Origin: Planctomycetota bacterium
Lineage (GTDB): Bacteria; Planctomycetota; Planctomycetia; Pirellulales; Pirellulaceae
Length of the DNA stretch: 64,000 bases
Assembly: GCA_963204915.1 (NCBI GenBank)
Contig: CAUJHS010000060.1
Coordinates: 164,931-228,930 of the forward strand
Reading direction: 5' to 3'
Shown: in pieces, positions 9,063-18,186 of the stretch
How the letters are laid out: each line of letters opens with the position of its first letter
Numbering within the stretch: position 1 is the stretch's first letter
Notes under the pieces: model-generated
Seen by the model: the letters and a program-made list of their open reading frames with translations, nothing else
Database searches by the model: none
Told to the model about the DNA's origin: nothing
Position numbers and translations under genes: made by a program

Positions 9063-9379
9063 TCGGTGGCTTGTGGAATGAAATTCTTCCTTCCAGTTTT
9101 TCCCATTTCATCATCGTAAACCTAGGAAAAATAGAGACCTTGGAAAACTAGAAACACCGCTTATACCAGCTCGAAATGAACACTTTTTGCACAAAAGGCG
9201 CGGCTTGCTGAGAATTAACAAGAATTGTCTAACGCGCCCAGATCGCTGCCGCGCAGGGGGCAACATCAGCATGGTTGCACGGTTGAGGCCGCGTGGTGAC
9301 GCCCGACGCGGAATGAGCGAGTTCGCTGAGGCCGCTGTTTAGGTTGGTTCGGGGAGCTGCGCACTCGCCCGACAAGAAC

Positions 9380-11215
9380 TCACACGCCTTTGCCTTCGAG
9401 GTGCGCCAGTAACAGCGCGACATCGGCAGGCGTAATTCCGCTGATGCGGCTCGCCTGATCCAGTGTGACGGGACGTATACGCGAAAACTTCTCCCGCGCT
9501 TCGACGCGCAGGTGAACAATCAACGTGTAATCAAAATGCGGCGGAATCCGCTTCATCGAAAGCCGTTTCTGTCGCTCCACCTGAAGTTCTTGGCGGGCAA
9601 TGTACCCTGAGTACTTGACGTCGTACTCAACCTGCTGCGAAACTTCGCGCGGCACGATGGCCAGTTCGGGAAGTCGTTCGGTCAGGTCTTGCCAGGTCAC
9701 TTCAGGACGACTCAATAACCGGGCGAGCGATACGCCGTCGGCGCGCGTCGCTTCGAGCCGCTCCGTGACACGCGCGATCTCGGCTTCTTTGGTCGCCAGA
9801 AGCGCCTGCCGCCGCAGGCCGACAAGTCCCACCTTTGCGCCCAGTGGCGTGAGGCGCCGATCTGCGTTGTCCTGGCGGAGCATCAAACGATACTCCGCCC
9901 GACTCGTGAACATACGATAGGGTTCATCCACGCTGCGCGTGACCAGATCGTCAATCAATACGCCGATGTACGCCTGATCGCGCCGCAACACGAGCGGTTC
10001 ATCGCCGCGCAGCATAAGCGCCGCATTGGTCCCTGCCATGAGCCCCTGCGCGGCGGCTTCTTCGTATCCCGTGGTGCCGTTCAATTGTCCTGCAAAAAAC
10101 AAACCGCGTACGGGCTTGGTTTCAAGCCACGGATGGAGCTGGTCGGGAGGACAATAGTCGTATTCCACGGCATAGCCATAACGCATGATTTGAGCGTGCT
10201 GGCAGCCGGGGATTTCTCGGAACATGGCGTCTTGCACGTCGCGCGGAAGGCTCGTCGAGACGCCGTTCACGTACACTTCGCGCGTGTGGCGGCCTTCCGG
10301 CTCCAGAAACAATTGATGCTGAGATTTCTCGGCAAAACGCACGACTTTGTCTTCAATCGACGGACAATATCGCGGTCCGCTGGACTGAATCTGCCCGCTG
10401 TACATGGGCGCCCGGTGCAAATTCTCTCGAATCAGCGCGTGCACTTTCTCATTCGTATGCGTGATCCAGCACGGAAGCTGCTCGCCCGTGAGGCGTTCCG
10501 TGAGAAAAGAGAAAGGTTGCGGATCGTCGTCTCCGGGTTGAATTTGCGTTTGCGAGTAATCAATCGTTCTTCCATTAAGACGCGCTGGCGTTCCGGTTTT
10601 GAACCGCTCCACGCGAAAGCCCAAGCGATGCAAAGCGCCGCTGATGCCATGGGTGGTTCCCTCACCGGCGCGGCCGCCAGGCGTTTTCGCTTCGCCCGTA
10701 TGCATGATGGCGGCCAGGAAGGTTCCTGTGGTCAGCACCACCGCCGGGGCATGGTAAACCGCACCTCCGCGCACGGCCACGCCAATGATGTGCAGCACAC
10801 CGCCGCGTTCCTCGGTCAACAGGTCTTCCACCGTCTCTTGCCGCAAGACGAGGTTATCGGCCTCCTCGACAATTCGTTTGACTTCCTGCTGATAGCCCTT
10901 CTTATCGGCCTGCGCGCGGGGGCTATGCATGGCGGGGCCTTTGCTTCGGTTCAACAGGCGGAACTGAATGCCTGTGGCGTCGATCGCTTGCCCCATGGCG
11001 CCCCCCAAGGCGTCGAGCTCGCGCACAATCTGCCCTTTGGCCACGCCGCCGATGGCGGGATTGCAACTCATCTGCGCCACCGTGTCGCAGTTGGTGGTCA
11101 GCAGGGCGGTTTTGGCGCCTAAGCGAGCAGCGGAAAGGGCCGCTTCCGTTCCTGCATGGCCAGCGCCCACAACCAACACATCGTAATGATAGATAACCGT
11201 TGCCATGCTTTTCAT
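9380..11215 (-). CDS. mnmG: tRNA uridine 5-carboxymethylaminomethyl modification enzyme MnmG
   Basis: 611 aa from the ATG at 11215; the frame extends upstream to 11428 but that extension has no family counterpart, and E. coli MnmG (629 aa) starts at the same point. MnmG with MnmE installs the carboxymethylaminomethyl group on U34 of several tRNAs using FAD and methylene-tetrahydrofolate. Visible: FAD-binding VVGAGHAGTEAA near the N-terminus, the MnmG/GidA signature CNPAIGGVAKG, GPRYCPSIEDKVVRF, NGTTGYEEAAAQGL, and the C-terminal helical domain ending SRISGITPADVALLL. MnmE is not in the window. Ribosome binding site weak. Confidence 0.97.
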   Translation of the reverse strand: MKSMATVIYHYDVLVVGAGHAGTEAALSAARLGAKTALLTTNCDTVAQMSCNPAIGGVAKGQIVRELDALGGAMGQAIDATGIQFRLLNRSKGPAMHSPRAQADKKGYQQEVKRIVEEADNLVLRQETVEDLLTEERGGVLHIIGVAVRGGAVYHAPAVVLTTGTFLAAIMHTGEAKTPGGRAGEGTTHGISGALHRLGFRVERFKTGTPARLNGRTIDYSQTQIQPGDDDPQPFSFLTERLTGEQLPCWITHTNEKVHALIRENLHRAPMYSGQIQSSGPRYCPSIEDKVVRFAEKSQHQLFLEPEGRHTREVYVNGVSTSLPRDVQDAMFREIPGCQHAQIMRYGYAVEYDYCPPDQLHPWLETKPVRGLFFAGQLNGTTGYEEAAAQGLMAGTNAALMLRGDEPLVLRRDQAYIGVLIDDLVTRSVDEPYRMFTSRAEYRLMLRQDNADRRLTPLGAKVGLVGLRRQALLATKEAEIARVTERLEATRADGVSLARLLSRPEVTWQDLTERLPELAIVPREVSQQVEYDVKYSGYIARQELQVERQKRLSMKRIPPHFDYTLIVHLRVEAREKFSRIRPVTLDQASRISGITPADVALLLAHLEGKGV

Positions 11216-11564
11216 GGTAGGAAGGGGGCGAATGTCGCGTAAGTGGGCGTCTGGCGCCAGAAGTCGGGGAAAGCGGCGGGCCTGGAATCTCGGGCTTGAT
11301 CGCTCTTGCCACGGCGCGACCTGCACTTCCGGCGCCGTTTTGCGAACGAAAACTCCGCTGAGGTGAGCCGCGGAAGCCGACTGGTGGATTTTAGCGAGGA
11401 TAGGACAAGTTGCGCGGGTCTTCTGCATTTACCAGTCGGTTTAAGAACTTTCCCCGGGTCGCGCCGCTTATGTCGATTTTCTAGGAAGACTTTCGATTTA
11501 GCTCATTTACTGCATTTGCAACCCACCCCAGGATATCGCAGGGTTGCCCAGCGCGGGGGACGCC
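11216..11564. other. Divergent intergenic region, mnmG / FadL-like gene
   Basis: About 350 bases between two divergent starts. It must hold both promoters, but no clear promoter pair or dyad was found; open frames here are extensions of the flanking genes. Confidence 0.45.
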
Positions 11565-12875
11565 ATGAGAGCACGTTGGCTTCGGCTTGCTGTATTCTCC
11601 CTGTTTTCCTGTTGGCTGGCCGACGTTGCGAGCCCCACGGTTTGCCTTGGCCAGGGGATCATGGTCACGGCGTCCGGTCCCGTCAACCGTTCGATGGGAG
11701 GCGCCGCCGTGGCGGCCCCTTTGGACGCCATTGGCGCCATTCGCTGGAACCCCGCCTCAGTCAGCGGACTTACGTCATCGGAAATCGGCTTCGGACTTGA
11801 CCTGGTATGGCCGATGCTTGAGATCGATTCATCCATTGGGGGGTTCGGTGGAACCACTGCCGCCGACCCCGGCGTGACGCCGATTCCCTCTGCTGCGTGG
11901 GTGCACAAGATTGACGGTTCGGCCTTGACCATCGGATTAGGCGTGGCCGGCGTGGCCGGCTTTTGCACCAACTATCCCGCCAGTACCACCAACCCCATTC
12001 TTATGCCGCAGTCCAACACGCAGGGTGTGCCCGGCGGTTTTGGCCGGATTTATACCGAGGCGTGTTTCATGCAGCTCGCGCCCACGATCTCGATGGCGCT
12101 GACCGATCGCTTGTCGGTGGGAGTTAGCCCCCTCATTACCCTGGGGAAGGTGATCGTCGATCCGCTCGTGATCACCGCCCCAAATGATGCAGACCTTAGT
12201 ATGGCGCCTCGCTATCCCTCCGGCCGCGGGACGCGCATGCATTGGGGCGGCGGCGCCCAAGCCGGTCTCTTTTATATTGTGAACGAAGACTGGCGCGTCG
12301 GCGGCGCGATTAAGACCCCCAATTGGATGGAGCCGCTGCAATTTACTACCGAAGACGAACTGGGCAACCCACAACAAGCCGAGTTTAAAATGGATCTGCC
12401 GATGATCGTCTCGGGAGGCGTATCGTACGCCGGTATTGACGATGTGGTGCTCGCCCTGGACGTGCGCTATTTGGACTATGAAAACACCGACGGCTTCGGC
12501 GACAGCGGCTTCAATGCCGACGGCTCGCTACGCGGTCTCGGTTGGAATAGTGTGTTCGCACTGGCTACGGGCATTCAGTACCGATTGATGGACCCGTTAT
12601 TCGTGCGGTTGGGCTACACCTTCAACGAGAACCCCACACCCGAAAGCCAAACCGCCGTGAACATTGCGGCGCCGCTGCATTATCAGCATGAGTTTCACAC
12701 CGGCGGCTCATATCAACTGACTCGCAACGCGTGGCTCCACGCAGCGTACACCTACTACTTGGAGCACGAGATTACCGGGCCGATCTTCACTCCCATGGGA
12801 GTCATTCCCGACTCGTCCGTCACCAGCCGCGAGAGCGTCCATGTGGCGAGCGTTGGCGTGTCCGTCGACTATTGA
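11565..12875 (+). CDS. FadL/OMPP1/TodX-family outer-membrane protein
   Basis: 436 aa from the ATG at 11565, preceded by GGGGGA; an in-frame TTG at 11544 is less likely. A signal peptide (MRARWLRLAVFSLFSCWLAD) ends around the GQG of the mature N-terminus. The first 60 mature residues show the FadL family pattern of a small-residue-rich plug followed by IRWNPASVSGL. The rest alternates amphipathic strands ending in an aromatic-rich terminus (VSVDY), as in 14-stranded barrels that pass hydrophobic molecules across the outer membrane. The transported substrate is unknown. A planctomycete with a FadL-type barrel is consistent with a true outer membrane. Confidence 0.82.
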   Translation: MRARWLRLAVFSLFSCWLADVASPTVCLGQGIMVTASGPVNRSMGGAAVAAPLDAIGAIRWNPASVSGLTSSEIGFGLDLVWPMLEIDSSIGGFGGTTAADPGVTPIPSAAWVHKIDGSALTIGLGVAGVAGFCTNYPASTTNPILMPQSNTQGVPGGFGRIYTEACFMQLAPTISMALTDRLSVGVSPLITLGKVIVDPLVITAPNDADLSMAPRYPSGRGTRMHWGGGAQAGLFYIVNEDWRVGGAIKTPNWMEPLQFTTEDELGNPQQAEFKMDLPMIVSGGVSYAGIDDVVLALDVRYLDYENTDGFGDSGFNADGSLRGLGWNSVFALATGIQYRLMDPLFVRLGYTFNENPTPESQTAVNIAAPLHYQHEFHTGGSYQLTRNAWLHAAYTYYLEHEITGPIFTPMGVIPDSSVTSRESVHVASVGVSVDY

Positions 12876-12974
12876 TGTTTTTCGCACGAACCTACACAGA
12901 AATTTGGCCCCTCGGGCGCAAGGTTTGCGGCCTTGAATGCAAAGGAATCATTCTTTGCTTCAAGGAGTCTTGCC

Positions 12975-13214
12975 ATGAACATGAAGAAGTGCGACGTATG
13001 CGGCAACGCCTACGATAAGGCGTTTACCGTCACCATGGGGGGAGAGACGCACACCTTTGATTGCTTTGAGTGCGCCATTCACGCGTTGGCTCCGCAATGT
13101 TCCCATTGCGGCTGCAGAATCATCGGCCACGGAATCGAGCATGATGGGGCGTTTTTCTGCTGCGCCCACTGTGCGGAACACGCGGGAGTCGTTGGCGCCG
13201 CCGACCGCGTGTAA
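12975..13214 (+). CDS. Cys-rich mini-protein, metallothionein/zinc-ribbon-like
   Basis: 79 aa, start at 12975 set by AAGGAG seven bases upstream. It contains nine or more cysteines in the pattern CDVCGN, FDCFECAIHALAP, CSHCGCRII and FFCCAHCAEH. The last part resembles the metal-binding region of prokaryotic metallothioneins (CxCxxC followed by YCC..CA), while the N-terminus looks like a small zinc ribbon. It is likely a cytosolic metal-binding protein. I am confident it is a real gene from composition and ribosome binding site, less so about its function. It ends at a strong hairpin (13261-13292). Confidence 0.75.
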   Translation: MNMKKCDVCGNAYDKAFTVTMGGETHTFDCFECAIHALAPQCSHCGCRIIGHGIEHDGAFFCCAHCAEHAGVVGAADRV

Positions 13215-13260
13215 CTTGGTCGCGTGTAATCCGGTTAAGTAAACAGCGTTCGGCGTTTCG

Positions 13261-13292
13261 TCTCATCGCTCCTCAAGCGAGGAGCGATGAGA
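13261..13292. terminator. Perfect 14-bp stem hairpin between convergent genes
   Basis: TCTCATCGCTCCTC and GAGGAGCGATGAGA flank a four-base AAGC loop. It sits between the Cys-rich gene and the convergent peroxidase gene. No T-run follows on either strand, so it is a candidate bidirectional, perhaps Rho-assisted, terminator. Confidence 0.55.
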
Positions 13293-13325
13293 AAGATCCC
13301 TTGAACTACCAGCCAACGCCGCGCT

Positions 13326-14630
13326 CTACTGCGGCAACCGGCCCGGTTCGACGGCAGGGAACGCACCGGTCAGAGCCTTCATAAAGGCGACCAAATCCTT
13401 TTTCTCTTGTGCCGTCAGATTGAGCTTTTTCATCTTGTCGCTTAAATACGGATTGGGATGACCGCCGTCGTCGTACCATTCCACAACTTCCTCCAGCGTC
13501 GCCTGGCTGCCATCGTGCATATAGGGGGCGGTCAGGGCGACATTTCGCACCGTGGGAGTCTTGAACGCGCCGCGGTCCTTGTCTTGCTTGGTGACCACGT
13601 AGCGGCCTAAATCGGGCTCGGGCTTGTCCATACCCACTCCCAGGTTGTGATATTGCTCATCGGTGAAGTTAGCGCCGGCGTGGCACGCCGTGCAGTTTCC
13701 GCGTTCGCTGAAGAATAGGTCCCGTCCGCGCTTGGCGCTTTCCGACATCGGATTCGCCTCGCTTGCGGCTAGCGCCGTCATGTACTCTTTGTGAAGCGCC
13801 GGGTCTTCCTCAGCCAGCACATCCAAATCTTCCAGATCCTCGGCGTAGCGAGTTTGCATGACCCGCACCGGTTCGTAGTCGTCATAGGGCGAAGGACCGG
13901 TGACAATCACGCGCTCGAACGACGCAATCGCTTTGCCGATGTTCTCAATCGTCACGCCATCGCCGAAGATTTTTTCGAATTGGGCTCGGTAACCGGGGAT
14001 GTCGCGCACGGTTTGGGTGCAAACGTCATGCGTGTTTCCCATTTCGATCGGATTGGCGATCGGACCAATGGCTTGTTCCTCCAGCGAAGCCGCTCGGCCG
14101 TCCCAGAACTGGTTTTCGCTGAAAATGCGATTGTAACTGGCGGGCGAATTACGATTGCCGGTTTGCCCCCCAATGCCCACGCCAAATTGGGTGGCCTTGG
14201 CGTAGCCCTCTTCTGGGTGATGGCAGTCAGCGCAGCTCAACGAGCTATCGGCCGAGAGTCGCGAATCGAAATAGAGTTGCCGACCTAGTTCAATTTTCGC
14301 CCGCGTGAGCGGGTTATTCGAGGGGATCTTGATGCTGCTGGCGGCAGCCGCCAGACCTTTGGGAAGTTCAACTTCTAAGGGAGCGTGATTCGCCGGATCG
14401 GCCAACCACTTTTCAATGTCGCGCATCGTCAGCGGGCCCTTGCCCGGGATTCCCGCAGTCAGTTCGGGTGTACCCAGAGTGACTTTCACCGGGGCAGCAG
14501 CAACTTTTGCCGGTTGGCGTTTGAGGGTTTGCGGCGCTTTGGTTTTCGTCCCTTGCTGCGCCGCGACCATGGTGACGCCCATCAGCACGAACGCCGAGCC
14601 AATCAAGCACCGTTTGACAGAGAGGGTCAT
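13326..14630 (-). CDS. Di-haem cytochrome c peroxidase (CcpA/MauG family)
   Basis: 434 aa with a signal peptide (about residues 1-25, VAAQ). Two c-type haem motifs are present: CADCH (Cys133-Cys136-His137) and CTACH (Cys313-Cys316-His317), the family spacing of about 180 residues. Other family landmarks are FDSRLSADSSLSC, NRNSPASYN, FWDGRA and FKTPTVRNVALTAPYMHDG. These periplasmic enzymes reduce hydrogen peroxide with electrons from small cytochromes, or in MauG-like members oxidise protein substrates. The start at 14630 has GGAG nine bases upstream. The gene is divergent from oxyR, which fits control by peroxide stress. Confidence 0.93.
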   Translation of the reverse strand: MTLSVKRCLIGSAFVLMGVTMVAAQQGTKTKAPQTLKRQPAKVAAAPVKVTLGTPELTAGIPGKGPLTMRDIEKWLADPANHAPLEVELPKGLAAAASSIKIPSNNPLTRAKIELGRQLYFDSRLSADSSLSCADCHHPEEGYAKATQFGVGIGGQTGNRNSPASYNRIFSENQFWDGRAASLEEQAIGPIANPIEMGNTHDVCTQTVRDIPGYRAQFEKIFGDGVTIENIGKAIASFERVIVTGPSPYDDYEPVRVMQTRYAEDLEDLDVLAEEDPALHKEYMTALAASEANPMSESAKRGRDLFFSERGNCTACHAGANFTDEQYHNLGVGMDKPEPDLGRYVVTKQDKDRGAFKTPTVRNVALTAPYMHDGSQATLEEVVEWYDDGGHPNPYLSDKMKKLNLTAQEKKDLVAFMKALTGAFPAVEPGRLPQ

Positions 14631-14741
14631 GATTCAATGCTCCAACAATAAGTCCCAAAGACGCCCGCACGGCGCCAGCCAAGAGTTGCCAGCGATTCCG
14701 CCGGAGCGCTGCCGACCAGTTTGCATCCTCTACGGAGTAGG

Positions 14742-14747
14742 ATTATA
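14742..14747 (-). promoter_or_regulatory. Candidate -10 element of the peroxidase gene, with adjacent direct repeat
   Basis: A perfect TATAAT on the minus strand about 112 bases before the peroxidase start; the corresponding -35 is poor, as expected for an activated promoter. On the plus strand TATAAGT occurs twice with a 17-base period (14744-14750 and 14761-14767). I could not fit a full four-part OxyR site. Confidence 0.4.
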
Positions 14748-14805
14748 AGTGAGAACGACATATAAGTAAAATACATAATAGCAATTGGATGCATAGGAGC
14801 CGCCT

Positions 14806-15717
14806 ATGGAAATGCACCAACTCCGATACTTCGTGAAAGCGGCCGAGTTGGGGAATTTCACCCGAGCGGCCGAACACTGCTTAGTGTCGCAACCGTCGCT
14901 TAGCCAGCAAATCGCCAAACTCGAACACGAACTAGGCCAACCCGTGTTTGAACGGCTGGCGCGTAAAGTCGTGCTGACCGACGCCGGACGGATCCTGCTG
15001 GATCACGCCCAAACCATCTTGTCGCTCGTCGAGGAAGTCAAAAGTCGAATTGCCGACCAGCAACAAAGCGGTCGGGGACGCGTCTCGGTTGCGGCCATTC
15101 CCACGGTGGCCCCCTACCTGCTGCCGAAGATCCTGAAGCATTACGCCTCGCGTTTCCCTCACGCCTTGGTGGAAATTCATGAGGAAGTGACCGAAGTCGC
15201 TGTGCGGATGTGCCTGGACAGCGAAGTCGACGTGATCTTGCTGGCGCTCCCGCTGGAGGAGCCGCAGTTGCACGTCGAAACGCTTTTTCGGGAAGAGTTA
15301 TGGGCGGCGTTGCCGCGCGGTCACACGCTGGCCGCCCGAGAGCAACTGGCGCTGGAGGATTTAGCCGAGGAGCCGTTCATCTTGCTCAACGAAGCGCACT
15401 GCCTGACGGATGACGTGCTGGCGTTTTGTCGGCAACAGTCGTTTCGTCCCAAGGTGACGTGCCGGGGCAGTCAACTTTCCACCATTCAACAGTTGATCGC
15501 GCTAGGACACGGCGTTTCGTTATTGCCGCGGTTAGCGGTCGACGCCGACCAATCGAAGCAGCGCGTGTACCGTCGGCTGGTGGGGCGCCCTGCGCGCACG
15601 CTCGTGATGGCGTGGAACGCGCACCGTTATCAAAGCCGGCTCACACAGGAATTGATCGCCACCATTCGCGAATGCGCCGCCGAGCAACAAGCGGCAATCG
15701 CGTCGTCCGCATCGTAG
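14806..15717 (+). CDS. oxyR: Hydrogen peroxide-sensing LysR-type regulator OxyR
   Basis: 303 aa, AGGAG six bases before the ATG. Residues 1-60 are the LysR winged helix-turn-helix (ELGNFTRAAEHCLVSQPSLSQQIAKLE), followed by an effector-binding domain. The decisive feature is HCLTDDVLAFC, placing Cys199 and Cys208 at the same numbers and spacing as the redox-active pair of E. coli OxyR, so it should switch by disulfide formation in response to hydrogen peroxide. It lies back to back with a di-haem peroxidase, its probable target, separated by 175 bases. Possible autoregulation from the shared region is likely but not proven here. Confidence 0.9.
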   Translation: MEMHQLRYFVKAAELGNFTRAAEHCLVSQPSLSQQIAKLEHELGQPVFERLARKVVLTDAGRILLDHAQTILSLVEEVKSRIADQQQSGRGRVSVAAIPTVAPYLLPKILKHYASRFPHALVEIHEEVTEVAVRMCLDSEVDVILLALPLEEPQLHVETLFREELWAALPRGHTLAAREQLALEDLAEEPFILLNEAHCLTDDVLAFCRQQSFRPKVTCRGSQLSTIQQLIALGHGVSLLPRLAVDADQSKQRVYRRLVGRPARTLVMAWNAHRYQSRLTQELIATIRECAAEQQAAIASSAS

Positions 15718-15867
15718 GGCAACAAGCCTGGAAGGTATGCTTGGAAACATGCACGTTGTTAAGCTGCTGACATGGAACGACCCAAGTTGCGCCCCGCGTG
15801 AGGAGGGCGCACGAACTCTCATTTCATTCAAACATCGAAATAAGCACGTCGCGTTCTGTGGCGAACT

Positions 15868-16059
15868 TCAATTCGGCATGCGTTTGCAGGCTTCGACCGC
15901 ATACAGCCATACGCCAAACGGTATGCTAACGATTACTACCGTCCAGGCGACACGTTCAAACGTCGTCATGCGTTTGTTGCTCAATGCATGCACGATCAAT
16001 CCCACGAAAAGGAGAAACGCAACGAGAAAAACGACCAAGCCAATCAGTACAGTGAGCAT
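15868..16059 (-). CDS. Small two-helix membrane protein (PLDc_N-like)
   Basis: 63 aa. Two transmembrane helices (about residues 2-26 and 38-57) flank a short basic loop (SNKRMTTFERVA). The second helix region, ERVAWTVVIVSIPFGVWLY, resembles the short PLDc_N domain found at the N-terminus of cardiolipin synthases and in stand-alone small proteins. A GGAGA precedes the ATG by about 6 bases, which supports a real gene. Convergent with oxyR. Function unknown. Confidence 0.6.
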   Translation of the reverse strand: MLTVLIGLVVFLVAFLLFVGLIVHALSNKRMTTFERVAWTVVIVSIPFGVWLYAVEACKRMPN

Positions 16060-16480
16060 AGGGGTTCTCCGCGTGCTTGGAACTTCGGCCGCAAAGCTGG
16101 CTACGAAAGATGCTGGCGGTACACCCCCTTCCTGTATTTCTGAGTGGACGATGAAACGCTATTGAAGGAACGCCTTTCATGCACGGACGATAGGGCCCCC
16201 ACTTGTTTTGGTGTACAACTCCGTCATTGTGGCTGCTTTCCGCCATGGGAGCAAGTCGTTTGTTCTCAATGGTTTGGACGGGGCGCATCTCAGAGTTGAA
16301 CCATCGGCGGTGCATTTCCTCGCAGGCTGACACTTTCATCGACATCCCATCGCGGTCTAGGAATGTGGGCCGTAATCGCTGTCTTGAATCGCGGCGCCGC
16401 TCAGGGCGTAGGGCTTTACGAAATGGAATTCCTTCCTACACTGGGGGTTTGTTCCTCCTGCCCGCTTGCCCGCCTTCCTC
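16060..16480. other. Intergenic region, no gene recognised
   Basis: About 420 bases before the DUF420 gene. The open frames here are short, lack ribosome binding sites and give unlikely products. No promoter or hairpin was convincing. Confidence 0.45.
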
Positions 16481-16987
16481 ATGGCTCCGCTGCTTGCACA
16501 AAGCGATCTTCCCGGTTTGAACGGTTTCCTGGGAACGCGGGGTTCGCTCATGCTGGACCTGGTATTCCTGGCCATGTTCGCCGTTGTGCCGGTCATGGCC
16601 GTCAGCGTGGCGCTGGTCAAGTGGGGCGGTCGCTATCAATTGCATAAGCGGATTCAGATTGTTCTCGCCGCGGTGCTCCTGGTTGCGGTAACCGTGTTTG
16701 AGGTCGACATCCGGATTCACGGCTGGCGCGAACGGGCCGAGCCATCGCCGTACTACGCCAGCGGCGCGGTCGATCGGATGCTGGCCGTTCATTTGTTCTT
16801 CGCCATTCCGACGGTGCTGATTTGGGCGTATGTCGTGATTGCCGCGCTGCGCCGCTTTCCACACATTCCCGTACCGGGACCGTACAGCCGTCGGCACAAG
16901 TTTTGGGGTTGGATCGCCGTGGTGGAAATGACCATGACCGCCGTAACGGGTTGGCTTTTCTATTGGATGGCGTTCGCCGCAAACTAA
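16481..16987 (+). CDS. DUF420 integral membrane protein
   Basis: 168 aa from ATG 16481; an in-frame TTG at 16466 is an alternative, and neither has a good ribosome binding site. Four transmembrane helices are evident, with the conserved pattern SDLPGLNGFLGTRGSLMLDLVF, a positively charged loop with LHKRIQ, and a C-terminal RRHKFWGW followed by the last helix. DUF420 (YozB) proteins are often found near cytochrome oxidase assembly genes in other bacteria and have no assigned activity. None of those genes is adjacent here. Confidence 0.85.
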   Translation: MAPLLAQSDLPGLNGFLGTRGSLMLDLVFLAMFAVVPVMAVSVALVKWGGRYQLHKRIQIVLAAVLLVAVTVFEVDIRIHGWRERAEPSPYYASGAVDRMLAVHLFFAIPTVLIWAYVVIAALRRFPHIPVPGPYSRRHKFWGWIAVVEMTMTAVTGWLFYWMAFAAN

Positions 16988-17140
16988 CCGCCCGCTCTGG
17001 TTTGGTGTACTTTAGGAGGCTTGGCGCTCGCGGCGCATTGCATACGACTGCGTGGATGCATCGACACCCCCGTTGTCGCGCAGGGTTCAATGCGCCAGCC
17101 GGGCATTCCGGCTCACCTCACCCCCACTGGGAGACCGCGT

Positions 17141-18115
17141 ATGAATCTTCGACGATGCTTTGCAACGACCCTTGCGTTTGGCGCCCTGGCGTTGCCCGTT
17201 TTGGCGCAAGAGGCCCCACAAGATCAAGACGCTCCGCGCCGGGAACGGGCGAGGATCCTGCAACGTAACCGCGGCTTGGATGCAGCACAGATTTTCGAAC
17301 AACTCGACCAGAATCAAGACAACAAGTTAAGCCAAGAGGAGATTGGCGAACGTCAACGTCTGTTGCAAGCCGACGCCGATCAGGATGGCTCGGTGACGCG
17401 GGAAGAACTCCAAAACCTCCTTGCGCGCCGCCGCGACCAGGCCGAACCGCAGTTGAACGCCGAGCAATTCTTCGCCCGCCTCGACCAGAATAAGGACGAA
17501 AAGATCACGAAGGAGGAGTTGAACGAACGCAGCCAATGGCTGCTTTCGGCCGACGCCAACGAAGACGGGGAAATCACGCTTGCAGAGGCCAAAGCGGGCT
17601 TAGAGCGCCTGCGCGAACGCAGCCGATTCCGATTTGATCCCGAGCAAACATTTACGCGACTTGATGAGAATCAAGACGGCAAACTGCAGAAGGACGAGCT
17701 TCGCGGACCGTTCGCTGCCGGGCTCACCGACCTCGACGCTGACAACGACGGCGAAATCACGAAGCAGGAATTCCTCGCACGAGCCGACCGCATCCGGGCG
17801 CGACTCGCCCAAGCCTTCCAAATACCGACCGTCGAGGAAATGTTCACCCAGTACGACGCGAATCAAGACGGCAAGCTTGTGAAGGACGAACTCCCGGAGC
17901 GGACCGCTGATTTTGTCCTCCGTGCTGACCGCGACAGCGACGGCGCCGTAACCAAGGAAGAACTGCAAGCCGCGCGCGAGCGCATGCAGCGGCAACGGGA
18001 AAACCGAGAGGAAGGCGAGCGTCCGCAAGCCGAAGCCCCTCCGCAGGCCGAAGCAACTCCGAAGGCGGACGCCGATGCGTCCGACAAGGAGAAAAACGAC
18101 GCGGACGACAAATAA
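17141..18115 (+). CDS. Secreted calcium-binding protein with eight EF-hand loops
   Basis: 324 aa from ATG 17141 (GGGAGA 8 bases upstream); the frame opens earlier at 17021 without support. A signal peptide ends near LAQ (residue 23). Eight canonical 12-residue DxDxDG-type loops start at residues 56, 78, 115, 138, 175, 199, 239 and 263, forming four pairs about 60 residues apart, which suggests internal duplication of a two-hand unit. The final 45 residues are Ala/Glu/Lys-rich and disordered. It probably binds calcium outside the cytoplasm. EF-hand proteins of this kind are common in planctomycetes, and the partner is unknown. Confidence 0.9.
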   Translation: MNLRRCFATTLAFGALALPVLAQEAPQDQDAPRRERARILQRNRGLDAAQIFEQLDQNQDNKLSQEEIGERQRLLQADADQDGSVTREELQNLLARRRDQAEPQLNAEQFFARLDQNKDEKITKEELNERSQWLLSADANEDGEITLAEAKAGLERLRERSRFRFDPEQTFTRLDENQDGKLQKDELRGPFAAGLTDLDADNDGEITKQEFLARADRIRARLAQAFQIPTVEEMFTQYDANQDGKLVKDELPERTADFVLRADRDSDGAVTKEELQAARERMQRQRENREEGERPQAEAPPQAEATPKADADASDKEKNDADDK

Positions 18116-18121
18116 CCTGCG

Positions 18122-18186
18122 CCAACGCAATCGCGTTGGTGAACCGTCGAGCCGTCCCGTAGTAGGCGCGTGATCGCGCCTGCTAC
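18122..18186. terminator. Two stem-loops between convergent genes
   Basis: CCAACGC-AATC-GCGTTGG (18122-18139) and a 12-bp stem with one G-T pair, GTAGTAGGCGCG against CGCGCCTGCTAC with a TGAT loop (18159-18186), the latter followed by TTT on the plus strand. They lie between the EF-hand gene and the end of the SMP-30 gene and probably end transcription from both sides. Confidence 0.5.

Larger units (their letters stand above)
8746..9379. other. AT-rich intergenic region upstream of the response regulator
   Basis: 634 bases without a credible gene. The centre (about 8930-9230) is clearly more AT-rich than its surroundings. It holds the response regulator promoter and two dyads listed separately, leaving a leader of roughly 235 bases before the ATG at 8745. 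The part nearest mnmG (9240-9379) shows nothing I can name. Confidence 0.6.

Noticed and set aside
10085..11122. 345-codon plus-strand frame
   Set aside because: Antisense to mnmG, without protein-like features.
14631..14805. Classical OxyR operator (ATAG-N7-CTAT pattern)
   Set aside because: ATAG occurs near 14777 and 14792 but the spacing and the CTAT partners do not fit; only a -10 and a short direct repeat could be supported.
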